Positions 23,152 through 30,071 of a stretch of 64,000 bases of DNA are shown one piece after another. Position 1 is the first letter of the stretch; every line of letters starts with the position of its first letter. The translations under genes and the position numbers were made by a program. The stretch covers positions 62,001 to 126,000 of the forward strand of contig NZ_JALKBY010000008.1 in NCBI RefSeq assembly GCF_023223645.1, given 5' to 3'. The notes below the pieces were generated by a model, which had not been told where the DNA came from, did not search any database, and worked only from the letters and a program-made list of their open reading frames with translations. This stretch comes from Natroniella sulfidigena. GTDB lineage: Bacteria > Bacillota > Halanaerobiia > Halobacteroidales > Halobacteroidaceae.

Positions 23152-23901
23152 TCAGACCTGATAACCAATTAATTCCATGATTTCTTGGCAATTTTTTAGG
23201 ATAAATGCTTCATCTTTAGCAGATATCATTTTATTCTTTGTACTTCCAATCTTATGCCTTAATACATCATTAATTTGTGCTTTAGATAGTTGGGCCAATC
23301 TTGAGATCAAATTTACTGTCTGACTATCTTTAGCAACTAGATCTTCAAAACGAATCAAATAAGCTCTTTTATCCTCTTGGTCCATCTTGATATAAAATTT
23401 AGAATTTTCAATCCAAGTAGTTATATATTTTTCTATATGATTAGATATAGGCCAGTTATCAGGTATACTTTTCCATATTTCTACTGGGTTTCGAATTAAA
23501 AGAAAGATTATCGCTTCTGGATAGCACTTTCTCAATAACTCCAGTTCTTGTTGTCCATATCTAACTTCTTTAAATCCAATAATGTCATGTGAATTCTGAT
23601 ATTGAGAATAAAGATTAGCCAAAAAAGACTTAACAGAAGCTACTATTGCTTGATCAACATATTCATTGGTTGGAGTTAGATTAGCAATCCATTGGTTTGG
23701 GTCTTCGTTATTACCGAAATAATCGTTTCTCTCATGCTGGCAATAATCAGAACAATGCTTTGTGTCATCATAAATCTCTCTAAATAATTTTAATATCCCT
23801 TGATGTTCACCCCAGATTAAAGTCTTCTTTCTAGCATTACAAATTCGTTGTAACAGTGTAGAACCGGTTCGGTGGGTAGCAGCTGATATTATAAGATCAA
23901 T
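23152..23901 (-). CDS. Sulfotransferase family protein, apparent AUU start
   Basis: The protein has about 249 residues. The N-terminal PAPS-binding loop is AATHRTGSTLLQRI (residues 8-20) and the 3'-phosphate segment is FLLIRNPVEIWKSI near residue 135. Sulfotransferases move sulfate from PAPS to hydroxyls of sugars or proteins. Standard start codons would give only a 156-residue fragment (TTG at 23622) lacking the PAPS loop. The frame continues upstream in full family register to a TAG, and the only well-placed initiator is ATT at 23899-23901, eight bases after AAGGAGG. It lies 30 bases after the second sulfotransferase gene, in one operon. Confidence 0.8.
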   Translation of the reverse strand: MDLIISAATHRTGSTLLQRICNARKKTLIWGEHQGILKLFREIYDDTKHCSDYCQHERNDYFGNNEDPNQWIANLTPTNEYVDQAIVASVKSFLANLYSQYQNSHDIIGFKEVRYGQQELELLRKCYPEAIIFLLIRNPVEIWKSIPDNWPISNHIEKYITTWIENSKFYIKMDQEDKRAYLIRFEDLVAKDSQTVNLISRLAQLSKAQINDVLRHKIGSTKNKMISAKDEAFILKNCQEIMELIGYQV

Positions 23902-23931
23902 TTTGAATCCCTCCTTTTTAGTAAATGTTTT

Positions 23932-24690
23932 CTATTCCTTGCTATTCAACCTTACTGATCCTTTAACTCCCCCTTTATTGAGTATTATTTCCCGTTTCAA
24001 TCTCTGTTTGGCCCAGTGATATAATTCTAGATCAAGTTTATTCTTATCTTCAATCTTCTTAATTATATGCTGAGGAATCTCATCCAAAGAAGGACGTCTC
24101 TTATTTACTAACTTTTTAGAATAAGAAATATTATCCCAGTTTAATTTTTCTTTTATCAGTTGTAATGACCGATCAAACATCTCTGTGATCCCTACTACAG
24201 AAAAATAGTTATTCAAATTCTCTTTGGCCTGTTTTAGATCATTAGTTTTACCCGCAGCATAATATGTCTGGGTATTGGTATGATGTAATTGGTATAGCTC
24301 AGTTTGAGACTGAATTAAGTCTAGATCTAAATCAATAAATTCTTCTAAGCTCAGCTCTTTAATCATTTGATAATTGGGGTGGGCAGGTTCATCTTTCAAA
24401 TAATAGTACAAAGAAATAACCCTTTCTATTGGATTCCGCAAAAATATTATATAGGTGAAATCTCGCTCAAAAAATTTATGAATTCCATAAGAATAATGAC
24501 CAGTAATACACTTGACCTTTTCAACCTGCTTAACCGACATAGTCTTAAATAATTCAGCAAAAGTAGGCATCTGATTAGGATGGCTTAAAATCTCATCTGC
24601 TTGATATTGGTTTTGAATAATAGTCCGTAATGTAGTTCCAGCAGTCTTGGGCACGTGCATAAAGATTAAAAGTGAAAGTTCTTGATTCAT
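23932..24690 (-). CDS. Sulfotransferase family 2-like protein
   Basis: The 252 residues include the PAPS loop MHVPKTAGTTLRTII (residues 11-25), typical of the heparan/chondroitin 2-O-sulfotransferase group, and the 3'-phosphate motif YIIFLRNPIERVISLYYYL near residue 85. ITGHYSYGIHKFF is another family mark. The acceptor is probably a polysaccharide or glycoprotein glycan. A near-consensus sigma-K-like promoter lies upstream. Opposite in direction to the glycosyltransferases but adjacent to them, it supports a sulfated surface glycan. Confidence 0.88.
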   Translation of the reverse strand: MNQELSLLIFMHVPKTAGTTLRTIIQNQYQADEILSHPNQMPTFAELFKTMSVKQVEKVKCITGHYSYGIHKFFERDFTYIIFLRNPIERVISLYYYLKDEPAHPNYQMIKELSLEEFIDLDLDLIQSQTELYQLHHTNTQTYYAAGKTNDLKQAKENLNNYFSVVGITEMFDRSLQLIKEKLNWDNISYSKKLVNKRRPSLDEIPQHIIKKIEDKNKLDLELYHWAKQRLKREIILNKGGVKGSVRLNSKE

Positions 24691-24723
24691 TTAGGCAACA
24701 CTTCCTTAAATATATTTTTATTC

Positions 24724-24751
24724 TATCTTATTCTCTTTTTAATAAATCTGT
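24724..24751 (-). promoter_or_regulatory. Sigma-K-like promoter of the sulfotransferase operon
   Basis: AC, 17 bases, AATAAGATA on the minus strand: one mismatch (A for C) to CATANNNTA. The start would be about 27 bases before the ATG. Confidence 0.4.
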
Positions 24752-24835
24752 GCTTCAAATCAAACCTAGATAATATAAGCTTATTATTAAGCATATAATC
24801 TAATTAATAATAGTTATTAACGGGTGATGAAGATT

Positions 24836-25285
24836 ATGGGATTTACTTTTCAAGCACAAAGTAGTAGTTCTGATGTCAGTGATAGTGTTTCCTTAGAGTT
24901 GACTGTCTCTCCAGAAAAAGAAGCAATTACAAAAGAAAATATGACTCCAGGTGATTCAGTCAGTGCTACCATCAATGTCGCCAATACAGGGACAGTTGAT
25001 ACCTTTTATTTTATCTCAGTAGATTGGTCTGCTGCTGAGTCAACTACCCCAGCCCAAGCAACTCGCTTAGCAAATGAGTTGGAGATAACGGTCACAGTAC
25101 CTGATCCTGCTACATTGTACTCGGGCAAGATGGTTGATCTGATCAATCAACCTCCAGATGGTCGCTTACTTACCTTAGAAATAATAGAGGAAGATGTAAC
25201 ATTTACTATTACTTTACCCGAAACAGCAGGTACATCATTAGCCGGAATTGGGATCATCTTTGATTTGATCTTTATCGCAACCTAA
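24836..25285 (+). CDS. TasA/camelysin-like protein without signal peptide (copy 2)
   Basis: About 150 residues closely resemble the 19645 protein: GFTFQAQSSSSDVSDS, ITKENMTPGDSVSATINV, NTGTVDTFYFISVDW, LYSGKMVDLINQPPDGR, EDVTFTITLPETAG, and a last strand GIIFDLIFIAT. No signal peptide. By analogy with copy 1, the start is taken at ATG 24836, nine bases after GGGTG; ATG 24827 is possible. It is followed at 20 bases by the large structural protein gene, so the two are probably made together. A fibre subunit or adaptor role is inferred. Confidence 0.7.
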   Translation: MGFTFQAQSSSSDVSDSVSLELTVSPEKEAITKENMTPGDSVSATINVANTGTVDTFYFISVDWSAAESTTPAQATRLANELEITVTVPDPATLYSGKMVDLINQPPDGRLLTLEIIEEDVTFTITLPETAGTSLAGIGIIFDLIFIAT

Positions 25286-25305
25286 AAGAGGAGGTATAAA
25301 AATAA

Positions 25306-26805
25306 ATGCCAGGTTATATTAGCGGTACTATCCGTGATGCCCATGATAACGACCCGTTAGAGAATGTAATTGTCAATATCTTTCAGGGAATTATGGATAC
25401 CCAGATCACTGATGAGAATGGCGAATTTACCTCTATTGAACTAGATCCAGGAATCTACTTTGTCCAGGCCTCTTTGCAAGGCCATCAAACCTCACCTCGC
25501 TTATCTATCAGAGTCCGTGACGGTGAAACAACGAATATCGATATCAACCTAACCCCCTTGGAGACTGCTGGCCGTTTTTTTGCTGATCGAGATCAGATAA
25601 CCACCCTCTCTACAGATAAGATTGGCAATCTAAACATCCGCTCTGAAGCCGGCCAATTCGATGAATTAATTAGCAATGAAAAGACCCCTTTAATTGAACT
25701 AGATACCCCTTATGGGGTTTCAGAATTACGTGACATAACTACTGAAGAAACTGGTGGCTCAGTAACTAATAATGGGGTTGAGTTTGTTCTTAAAACGGCT
25801 GCTCAAGCTGATAGTAAAGCAACCTTAGATAGTGCTGAGCGAGGGCGTTATCAACCAGGAAATGCTGGAGAAACTGGCATAGCAGTTAGATTGCCTGAAA
25901 ACCCTACAGGAGAACAAGAAGCACGCTGGGGTTACTTTGATGATGATAATGGTGCTTATTTGGGCATAGATGACAATGGGCTCTTCGTGGCTATTAGACG
26001 GGAAGGAGTCGATAATAAAGTCCATCGTGCTAATTGGAATGGCGATCCAGCAGATGGCACAGGGCCAAGCGGATTGAACCTTGATCTAAGCCGAGGTAAT
26101 ATATTTCAGATACTCTATACCTGTTATGGTTATGGAGTTACCCTCTTTCGAGTATTATTAGTCGATCAAAATAATGTTCAACAGACAGTAACTCTTCATC
26201 GTTTTAAACCTGATCAAGAGACGACTTTTGGTGATCCTAACCTCCCCATTAGAGGTGAGATAGTCAATGGAGCTACCGCTGAAGAGTTTACCATGTTCGT
26301 TGCCGGTCGTCAATACCATGTCATCGGACGTTATGTACCCAATCGACGCATTACCTCAGAGCGTAGGCTTAATATTTCAGTAAATGAAACCTTAATCCCC
26401 ACCGTAAGCTTCAGACGTGAAGAAGACTTTCCTGTAGCAAATCGTAGTAACTCTGTCAGTGTTAAATTACAGAGTTTTGATATTATCAGTGATGCCAATT
26501 TAATCTATGAAATCCGCTTTGCTCCTACTTTAACTAATGCAAACTTTGGAGTGCCTACCAATACATCGACTGATGAGACAGCAGTCGAGAGTGATACTGA
26601 AGCTACAGATTTGACAGGAGGAGAATTAATCTTTTCTGGCTTAGTAAGTGGGGATGTAGATGGACCATTTGCCAGAATAGAGTTAGCAACGATTGAGCTG
26701 TTAGATCTTGACTTCAGTGGCCTTCAACCTGTTACCCTAGCTTTAAGAACTGTTTCTGGGACAGGAGAAGCAAGTGTAGTCTTTTGGGTTAGAGAGGAAT
26801 GGTAG
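25306..26805 (+). CDS. Carboxypeptidase-regulatory-like domain plus large beta-rich structural protein
   Basis: The 499 residues begin with a CarboxypepD_reg-like fold (about 1-82: GTIRDAHDNDPLENVIVNIF, TDENGEFTSIELDPGIYFV). A long beta-rich part follows with GVRLPENPTGEQEARWGYFDD-type, DGTGPSGLNLDL and TVTLHRFKPD stretches that recall virion or tail structural proteins. There is no signal peptide and only one Cys. The ribosome site is strong (GAGGAGGTATAAAAATAA). It is cotranscribed with TasA-like copy 2 and its stop is one base from the stop of TasA-like copy 3 on the other strand. It could be the tip or collar of a spore appendage; this is inference. Confidence 0.65.
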   Translation: MPGYISGTIRDAHDNDPLENVIVNIFQGIMDTQITDENGEFTSIELDPGIYFVQASLQGHQTSPRLSIRVRDGETTNIDINLTPLETAGRFFADRDQITTLSTDKIGNLNIRSEAGQFDELISNEKTPLIELDTPYGVSELRDITTEETGGSVTNNGVEFVLKTAAQADSKATLDSAERGRYQPGNAGETGIAVRLPENPTGEQEARWGYFDDDNGAYLGIDDNGLFVAIRREGVDNKVHRANWNGDPADGTGPSGLNLDLSRGNIFQILYTCYGYGVTLFRVLLVDQNNVQQTVTLHRFKPDQETTFGDPNLPIRGEIVNGATAEEFTMFVAGRQYHVIGRYVPNRRITSERRLNISVNETLIPTVSFRREEDFPVANRSNSVSVKLQSFDIISDANLIYEIRFAPTLTNANFGVPTNTSTDETAVESDTEATDLTGGELIFSGLVSGDVDGPFARIELATIELLDLDFSGLQPVTLALRTVSGTGEASVVFWVREEW

Positions 26806-26806
26806 G

Positions 26807-27292
26807 TTAATCATTTGCTTTAACAGCTATAAATAAGAGTTCAACTTCTAGATCCAGTTGTTGAATGAACCTGTTGGCCCTTTTATCGAGTGTTACTCTT
26901 ACCCTAATCTTCTGTTTCTCATCTACCTCAATCAAAACCCCCTCCTCAGATTGATTGATCAATTCAAGAAGCGGGCCAACAAAGATCTTCTCCTTTAGCT
27001 CTTCTTTATCTTCTTTCTCTTCAACAACTTTAAGATCCATCTTCAAGCTCTCAGCAATCAAGGCTACTTCTTGAGGTGGCTTATCTTGTGGGCTAAACCA
27101 CTCTGCAGAAATAAAGTAGTTAGCAACGACTGTTCCTATATTCTCAACCACAAGCATCCCTTCTACCGTATCCCCAGGAAGCATATTTTTAACATCAATT
27201 ATTTCTTCCTCGCTAACTAACAGATCCACCTTGCCAGCCTCTGCTCTATTATCTTTACTTTTATTTAAGGCATTAAAGAGTTTCTTTTTCAT
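26807..27292 (-). CDS. TasA/camelysin-like protein, charged variant (copy 3)
   Basis: The 161 residues keep the same core as the other two (IIDVKNMLPGDTVEGMLVV, NIGTVVANYFISAEW, FVGPLLELINQSEEGVL, LDLEVELLFIAVK), but with a basic N-terminus (KKKLFNALNKSKDNR) and a highly charged central loop (EEKEDKEELKEK). No signal peptide. It is transcribed with the vicinal-Cys gene 27328 upstream (35-base gap). The divergence suggests a distinct position in a common assembly, for example an anchor rather than a repeating subunit. Confidence 0.65.
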   Translation of the reverse strand: MKKKLFNALNKSKDNRAEAGKVDLLVSEEEIIDVKNMLPGDTVEGMLVVENIGTVVANYFISAEWFSPQDKPPQEVALIAESLKMDLKVVEEKEDKEELKEKIFVGPLLELINQSEEGVLIEVDEKQKIRVRVTLDKRANRFIQQLDLEVELLFIAVKAND

Positions 27293-27327
27293 CTTCTAAC
27301 CCCCTTTTTTAGATCATACCAAACTAC

Positions 27328-27606
27328 TTACCACACCCCAGTAACCACCCTACTACTGACCTTGAGATTGATCCCTTCTTCAGGAGGAAAAGGCTTATCT
27401 GGACTGAAGACAGCCACTATCTTGTTGGTCGGAATAAAGACCTTATTCTTCTTCTTAGTCAGTAATACAACAAATTCATCATTGACTACCATACAGACCA
27501 TTCCTGTCTGTCTGCAACATTCATCACCTGCTTGAATCGCTATAGTAACCATCTCGCCTAAAATCAAACTGTTTAACTTTTCTATCAGAAATTTCTGCTC
27601 ATCCAA
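27328..27606 (-). CDS. Vicinal-cysteine Sm-like protein (divergent copy)
   Basis: The 92 residues carry the family pattern VTIAIQAGDECCRQTGM, DEFVVLL and VFIPTNKIVAVF, but the second and third Cys positions (TGC, C-R-TYI, DCIC) are lost. Strand-turn-strand spacing resembles Sm/Hfq-like or DUF2642-like barrels; this is inference. A very G-rich ribosome site (AAAGGGGGGGGAGG) precedes the ATG. It has a sigma-K-like promoter and is followed by TasA-like copy 3. Confidence 0.65.
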   Translation of the reverse strand: MDEQKFLIEKLNSLILGEMVTIAIQAGDECCRQTGMVCMVVNDEFVVLLTKKKNKVFIPTNKIVAVFSPDKPFPPEEGINLKVSSRVVTGVW

Positions 27607-27656
27607 ACCTCCCCCCCCTTTCTATTAAAAACAGCTTACAAAGCCTCTCTTATTTT

Positions 27657-27684
27657 AATAATATGTTGCTTAAATAACTACCGT
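27657..27684 (-). promoter_or_regulatory. Sigma-K-like promoter of the 27328 gene
   Basis: AC, 17 bases, CATATTATT on the minus strand, one mismatch at the last base. The start would be about 44 bases before the ATG. Confidence 0.45.
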
Positions 27685-27700
27685 TACAAGCAGTTCCAAT

Positions 27701-27824
27701 AAAAAAGTTGCCTCCGGCAACTCAGTTTAAGTCTAAGATTGAGTTTAAGTAAAACCAACAAATACAAACTAGTAAAAATTATCCACAACCTCTAAAAAGC
27801 ATAATTCCCTTAATGAAAATAAAA
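27701..27824. repeat. Intergenic repeat with DnaA-box-like TTATCCACA (copy 2)
   Basis: It begins AAAAAAGTTGCCTCCGGCAACT (a short stem), continues AGTTTAAGTCTAAGATTGAG, and contains TTATCCACAACCTCTAAAAAGC (TTATCCACA at 27779-27787). Most of its length is shared with 32313-32436. Confidence 0.75.
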
Positions 27825-27844
27825 ATCCCTCCTTACGGAGAGAT
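27825..27844 (-). terminator. Terminator of the coiled-coil Sm-like gene
   Basis: ATCTCTCC-GTAA-GGAGGGAT on the minus strand, followed by TTTTTATTTTC. Confidence 0.8.
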
Positions 27845-27858
27845 CTTTAAAATAGAAC

Positions 27859-28776
27859 CTAGATTACTTCTAAATTACCACCAGAAGTTTTCTGTTCTTC
27901 AGCTTCAACTTTTTCTAATTCATCATCATCATCTTGCTCTTCTTGCTTAGCAGCAGTATCAGCTTCTTCTTGATAGTCCTCCATTGTTTGAGAAGTCTGC
28001 TCCTGTGTAGATGACTGATCATCTGAGTCTGACTTATCATCCTTCTTTCTCTTCTTCTTCGTCTTAATCTTCTCTAAAGCTGCTATCTTCTTAATTGGAA
28101 CCTTGATCAGCCGATTACCATTAGCAAGTACGATTACAAAATCACTATAAATCTCAAATAAGGCCCCAATAATTTCACAACAGCTATCCCCAGTTATGAT
28201 GATCAACTTAACAAAATCAAAGTTTTTGACATGCTTTTTTAATTCTGCTTTAAAATCATGCCTATCTCTAGAGCTTGAACTCTCTGCTTTCTCCTCTTTA
28301 ACTGCAATCAATTCATCCCTTAATTCTTTAAGCTCTTCTTGTAGTTCCTTAAAATCACCTAGCTGATCATCTTCTTTAGTAATCACTTGCTGCTTATCTT
28401 GTTTAACCTCTTCTAACTCTTTTTCTAACCTATGTATTTTATCTTTTAAGCTGTTTAACTCCCCTAACTTCCTAATTTTAATTGCTTCATCTTCCATCTC
28501 CTGCCCCCCTTTCTCTGCTTCAAATTCATCAGCAAACTCCTCTTCCTCCTCAGTTAAAGCCTCTTCTTTAAAATCTACCCTTTTAAGTGCTTGAGTAAGA
28601 AACTTCAATAATTGATCTGCATCCTTAGCACTAAGGTCAATATCTTCACTATCTACTTCAGAGAAATCATTCAATGAAGGAGTAGGAGGATTTCTCGTTG
28701 GTTGGCCCTTAGACTCCAATAACTCGATCATCAGCTTTTCTAACAACTCCTCTAAAAAATCTGCATCTTCCTCCAT
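27859..28776 (-). CDS. Acidic coiled-coil protein with C-terminal vicinal-Cys Sm-like domain
   Basis: The 305 residues are very acidic. Residues 1-90 are helical; residues about 100-180 form a long coiled coil (LKDKIHRLEKELEEVKQDKQ). The vicinal-Cys domain lies at about 190-240 (VKLIIITGDSCCEIIGAL, DFVIVLANGN, IKKIAAL), followed by a lysine cluster and an acidic glutamine-rich tail. An internal in-frame ATG at 28497 has a strong site (AAAGGGGGGCAGGAG), again encoding KGG just before the Met, so a shorter product of about 212 residues is possible. There is no signal peptide. A spacer or linker role in the coat is inferred from the coiled coil. Confidence 0.65.
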   Translation of the reverse strand: MEEDADFLEELLEKLMIELLESKGQPTRNPPTPSLNDFSEVDSEDIDLSAKDADQLLKFLTQALKRVDFKEEALTEEEEEFADEFEAEKGGQEMEDEAIKIRKLGELNSLKDKIHRLEKELEEVKQDKQQVITKEDDQLGDFKELQEELKELRDELIAVKEEKAESSSSRDRHDFKAELKKHVKNFDFVKLIIITGDSCCEIIGALFEIYSDFVIVLANGNRLIKVPIKKIAALEKIKTKKKRKKDDKSDSDDQSSTQEQTSQTMEDYQEEADTAAKQEEQDDDDELEKVEAEEQKTSGGNLEVI

Positions 28777-28829
28777 CCACTCTCCCCCCTTCCTAATTCA
28801 ATTTAAACTAGCTCACTCTAATCTTGAAT

Positions 28830-29153
28830 TTACATATCATGCCACCATTCATCCTTCTCGTCTTCAACATCTTCAACATCTTCAATATCTTTAAATCCTT
28901 TAAAATCTTTAACTTCTTCAACTTCATCCTTCACAGCACAGATACAATCTATCCTAATATAAGTTCTAACACAGACACCATTACTAGTAATTAAGGTAAT
29001 ATATTCAACTCCTACTATCTCTCCGATACATCCAGTAAATCTACAACAATTCTGCCCTGATTTAATTATAATAGTGATTGGTTTGTTCTTCTTAGCAAAA
29101 CCCCGCAACACCTTTACAAAATCTTTTCTTTTACTATGCTCAATCTCAGCCAT
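28830..29153 (-). CDS. Vicinal-cysteine Sm-like protein
   Basis: The 107 residues have the full family pattern: KRKDFVKVLRGFAKKNKP, ITIIIKSGQNCCRFTGC, EYITLI, CVRTYIRIDCICAV. An acidic tail with repeated EDVED units follows (EDVEDVEDEKDEWWHDM). The ribosome site is AAAGGGGGGAG. It has a perfect sigma-K-like promoter. Cys pairs suggest disulfide bonds or metal binding; function is not known. It has the most acidic tail of the set, which may bind calcium or basic partners. Confidence 0.7.
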   Translation of the reverse strand: MAEIEHSKRKDFVKVLRGFAKKNKPITIIIKSGQNCCRFTGCIGEIVGVEYITLITSNGVCVRTYIRIDCICAVKDEVEEVKDFKGFKDIEDVEDVEDEKDEWWHDM

Positions 29154-29185
29154 ATTGCTCCCCCCTTTCTTTATTTTGGCTAATT

Positions 29186-29213
29186 TATAATATGCCTCAA
29201 CTTTCCAAATTGT
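29186..29213 (-). promoter_or_regulatory. Sigma-K-like promoter of the 28830 gene
   Basis: AC, 17 bases, CATATTATA on the minus strand: exact match at all fixed positions. The start would be about 26 bases before the ATG. Confidence 0.6.
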
Positions 29214-29316
29214 TAAACCATAAACTTGTTATGTAATTCCCAATAGACTCAATTTAGAATAGTTATTGGCTGGAGCAAGCCCCAACCAATAACTATTGAT
29301 TTGATTTATTAACTAC

Positions 29317-29562
29317 TTAGCAACCACAGGTTTCATCAATCACAGCACAGATGCAGTCAATTCTGATAAAGGTTCTATCACAAACATCATTAGGATTGAT
29401 CAAAGTGATATATTCATCTCCTACTATTTCTCCTATACACCCAGTTAATTCGCAGCAATTTGCTCCTGAAGTAATTATAATTGTAACTGGTTTATTTTTC
29501 TTAGCTAAACGTCTTAACACACCTACAAAAGTCTTTCTTTTATGGCCTTGAGCTTCCGCCAT
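29317..29562 (-). CDS. Vicinal-cysteine Sm-like protein, minimal form
   Basis: With the start at ATG 29562 (six bases after GGGGGG; the ATG at 29568 abuts that site) this is an 81-residue protein consisting of almost nothing but the domain: KRKTFVGVLRRLAKKNKP, VTIIITSGANCCELTGC, DEYITLI, CDRTFIRIDCICAV and a final CGC. It is therefore the best definition of the family boundaries. Closest by eye to the N-terminus of the 15826 protein and to the 28830 protein. Function unknown; coat component inferred. Confidence 0.72.
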   Translation of the reverse strand: MAEAQGHKRKTFVGVLRRLAKKNKPVTIIITSGANCCELTGCIGEIVGDEYITLINPNDVCDRTFIRIDCICAVIDETCGC

Positions 29563-29593
29563 GTTCATCCCCCCTTTCTTACTTTTGATATTA

Positions 29594-29620
29594 CATTATA
29601 TGAGTTCTCTGTCATCCTGT
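29594..29620 (-). promoter_or_regulatory. Sigma-K-like promoter of the 29317 gene
   Basis: AC, 16 bases, CATATAATG on the minus strand, one mismatch at the last base. The start would be about 20-25 bases before the ATG. Confidence 0.45.
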
Positions 29621-29673
29621 TAATAAAATCGAAAAAAAGACGGCCGGAAATCTCCAACCGTCCCTTTGTCAAA

Positions 29674-29991
29674 TTAATCATCATCTTCTATAGTTGTTGG
29701 TCTCTTTCTTCTTCTTCGTCTTCTTTTACGTTTATCAACTTCAGCTGGCTCAATCACTGCACAAATAAATTCTGTTCTGATATACTTTCTGATGCAGACA
29801 TTATTGCTAGCAATTAAGACAACAAACTCATCTGTTACTTCTCCTACACAACCTGTCAATTCACAACAGTTTGCTCCTGACTTAACTATGATAGTTACTG
29901 GTTTATTACATTTAGCTAAACGTCTCAATACTTTCACAAAGTCTTTTTTCTTAGGAGGTCTACGTCTTTGCTTTTCAGTCTCTTCAGCCAT
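29674..29991 (-). CDS. Vicinal-cysteine Sm-like protein with basic tail
   Basis: The 105 residues read PPKKKDFVKVLRRLAKCNKP, VTIIVKSGANCCELTGC, FVVLIASNN, CIRKYIRTEFICAV. The tail is strongly basic (DKRKRRRRRRKRP), the opposite of the acidic tail of the 28830 protein. Oppositely charged tails on otherwise similar domains suggest the two could pair or bind different partners (DNA, polyanionic glycan, acidic coat). The ribosome site is AAAGGAGGG. A perfect sigma-K-like promoter lies upstream. Confidence 0.7.
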   Translation of the reverse strand: MAEETEKQRRRPPKKKDFVKVLRRLAKCNKPVTIIVKSGANCCELTGCVGEVTDEFVVLIASNNVCIRKYIRTEFICAVIEPAEVDKRKRRRRRRKRPTTIEDDD

Positions 29992-30020
29992 CTTTATCCC
30001 TCCTTTCTAACTTGATACTA

Positions 30021-30047
30021 TATCATATGCCCTAGTTTTATTTTCGT
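30021..30047 (-). promoter_or_regulatory. Sigma-K-like promoter of the 29674 gene
   Basis: AC, 16 bases, CATATGATA on the minus strand: exact match at all fixed positions. The start would be about 23 bases before the ATG. Confidence 0.6.
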
Positions 30048-30071
30048 TAATTTGAACTAGTGATCATTATT

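Noticed and set aside
23152-23622. Sulfotransferase considered as a truncated pseudogene of 156 residues
   Set aside because: The frame continues without a stop to 23901 with the PAPS loop and a ribosome site; only the standard start codon is missing.
24836-26805. TasA-like gene plus virus-like structural gene considered as a prophage remnant
   Set aside because: No terminase, portal, integrase or lysis gene is nearby and flanking genes belong to the coat-like set.
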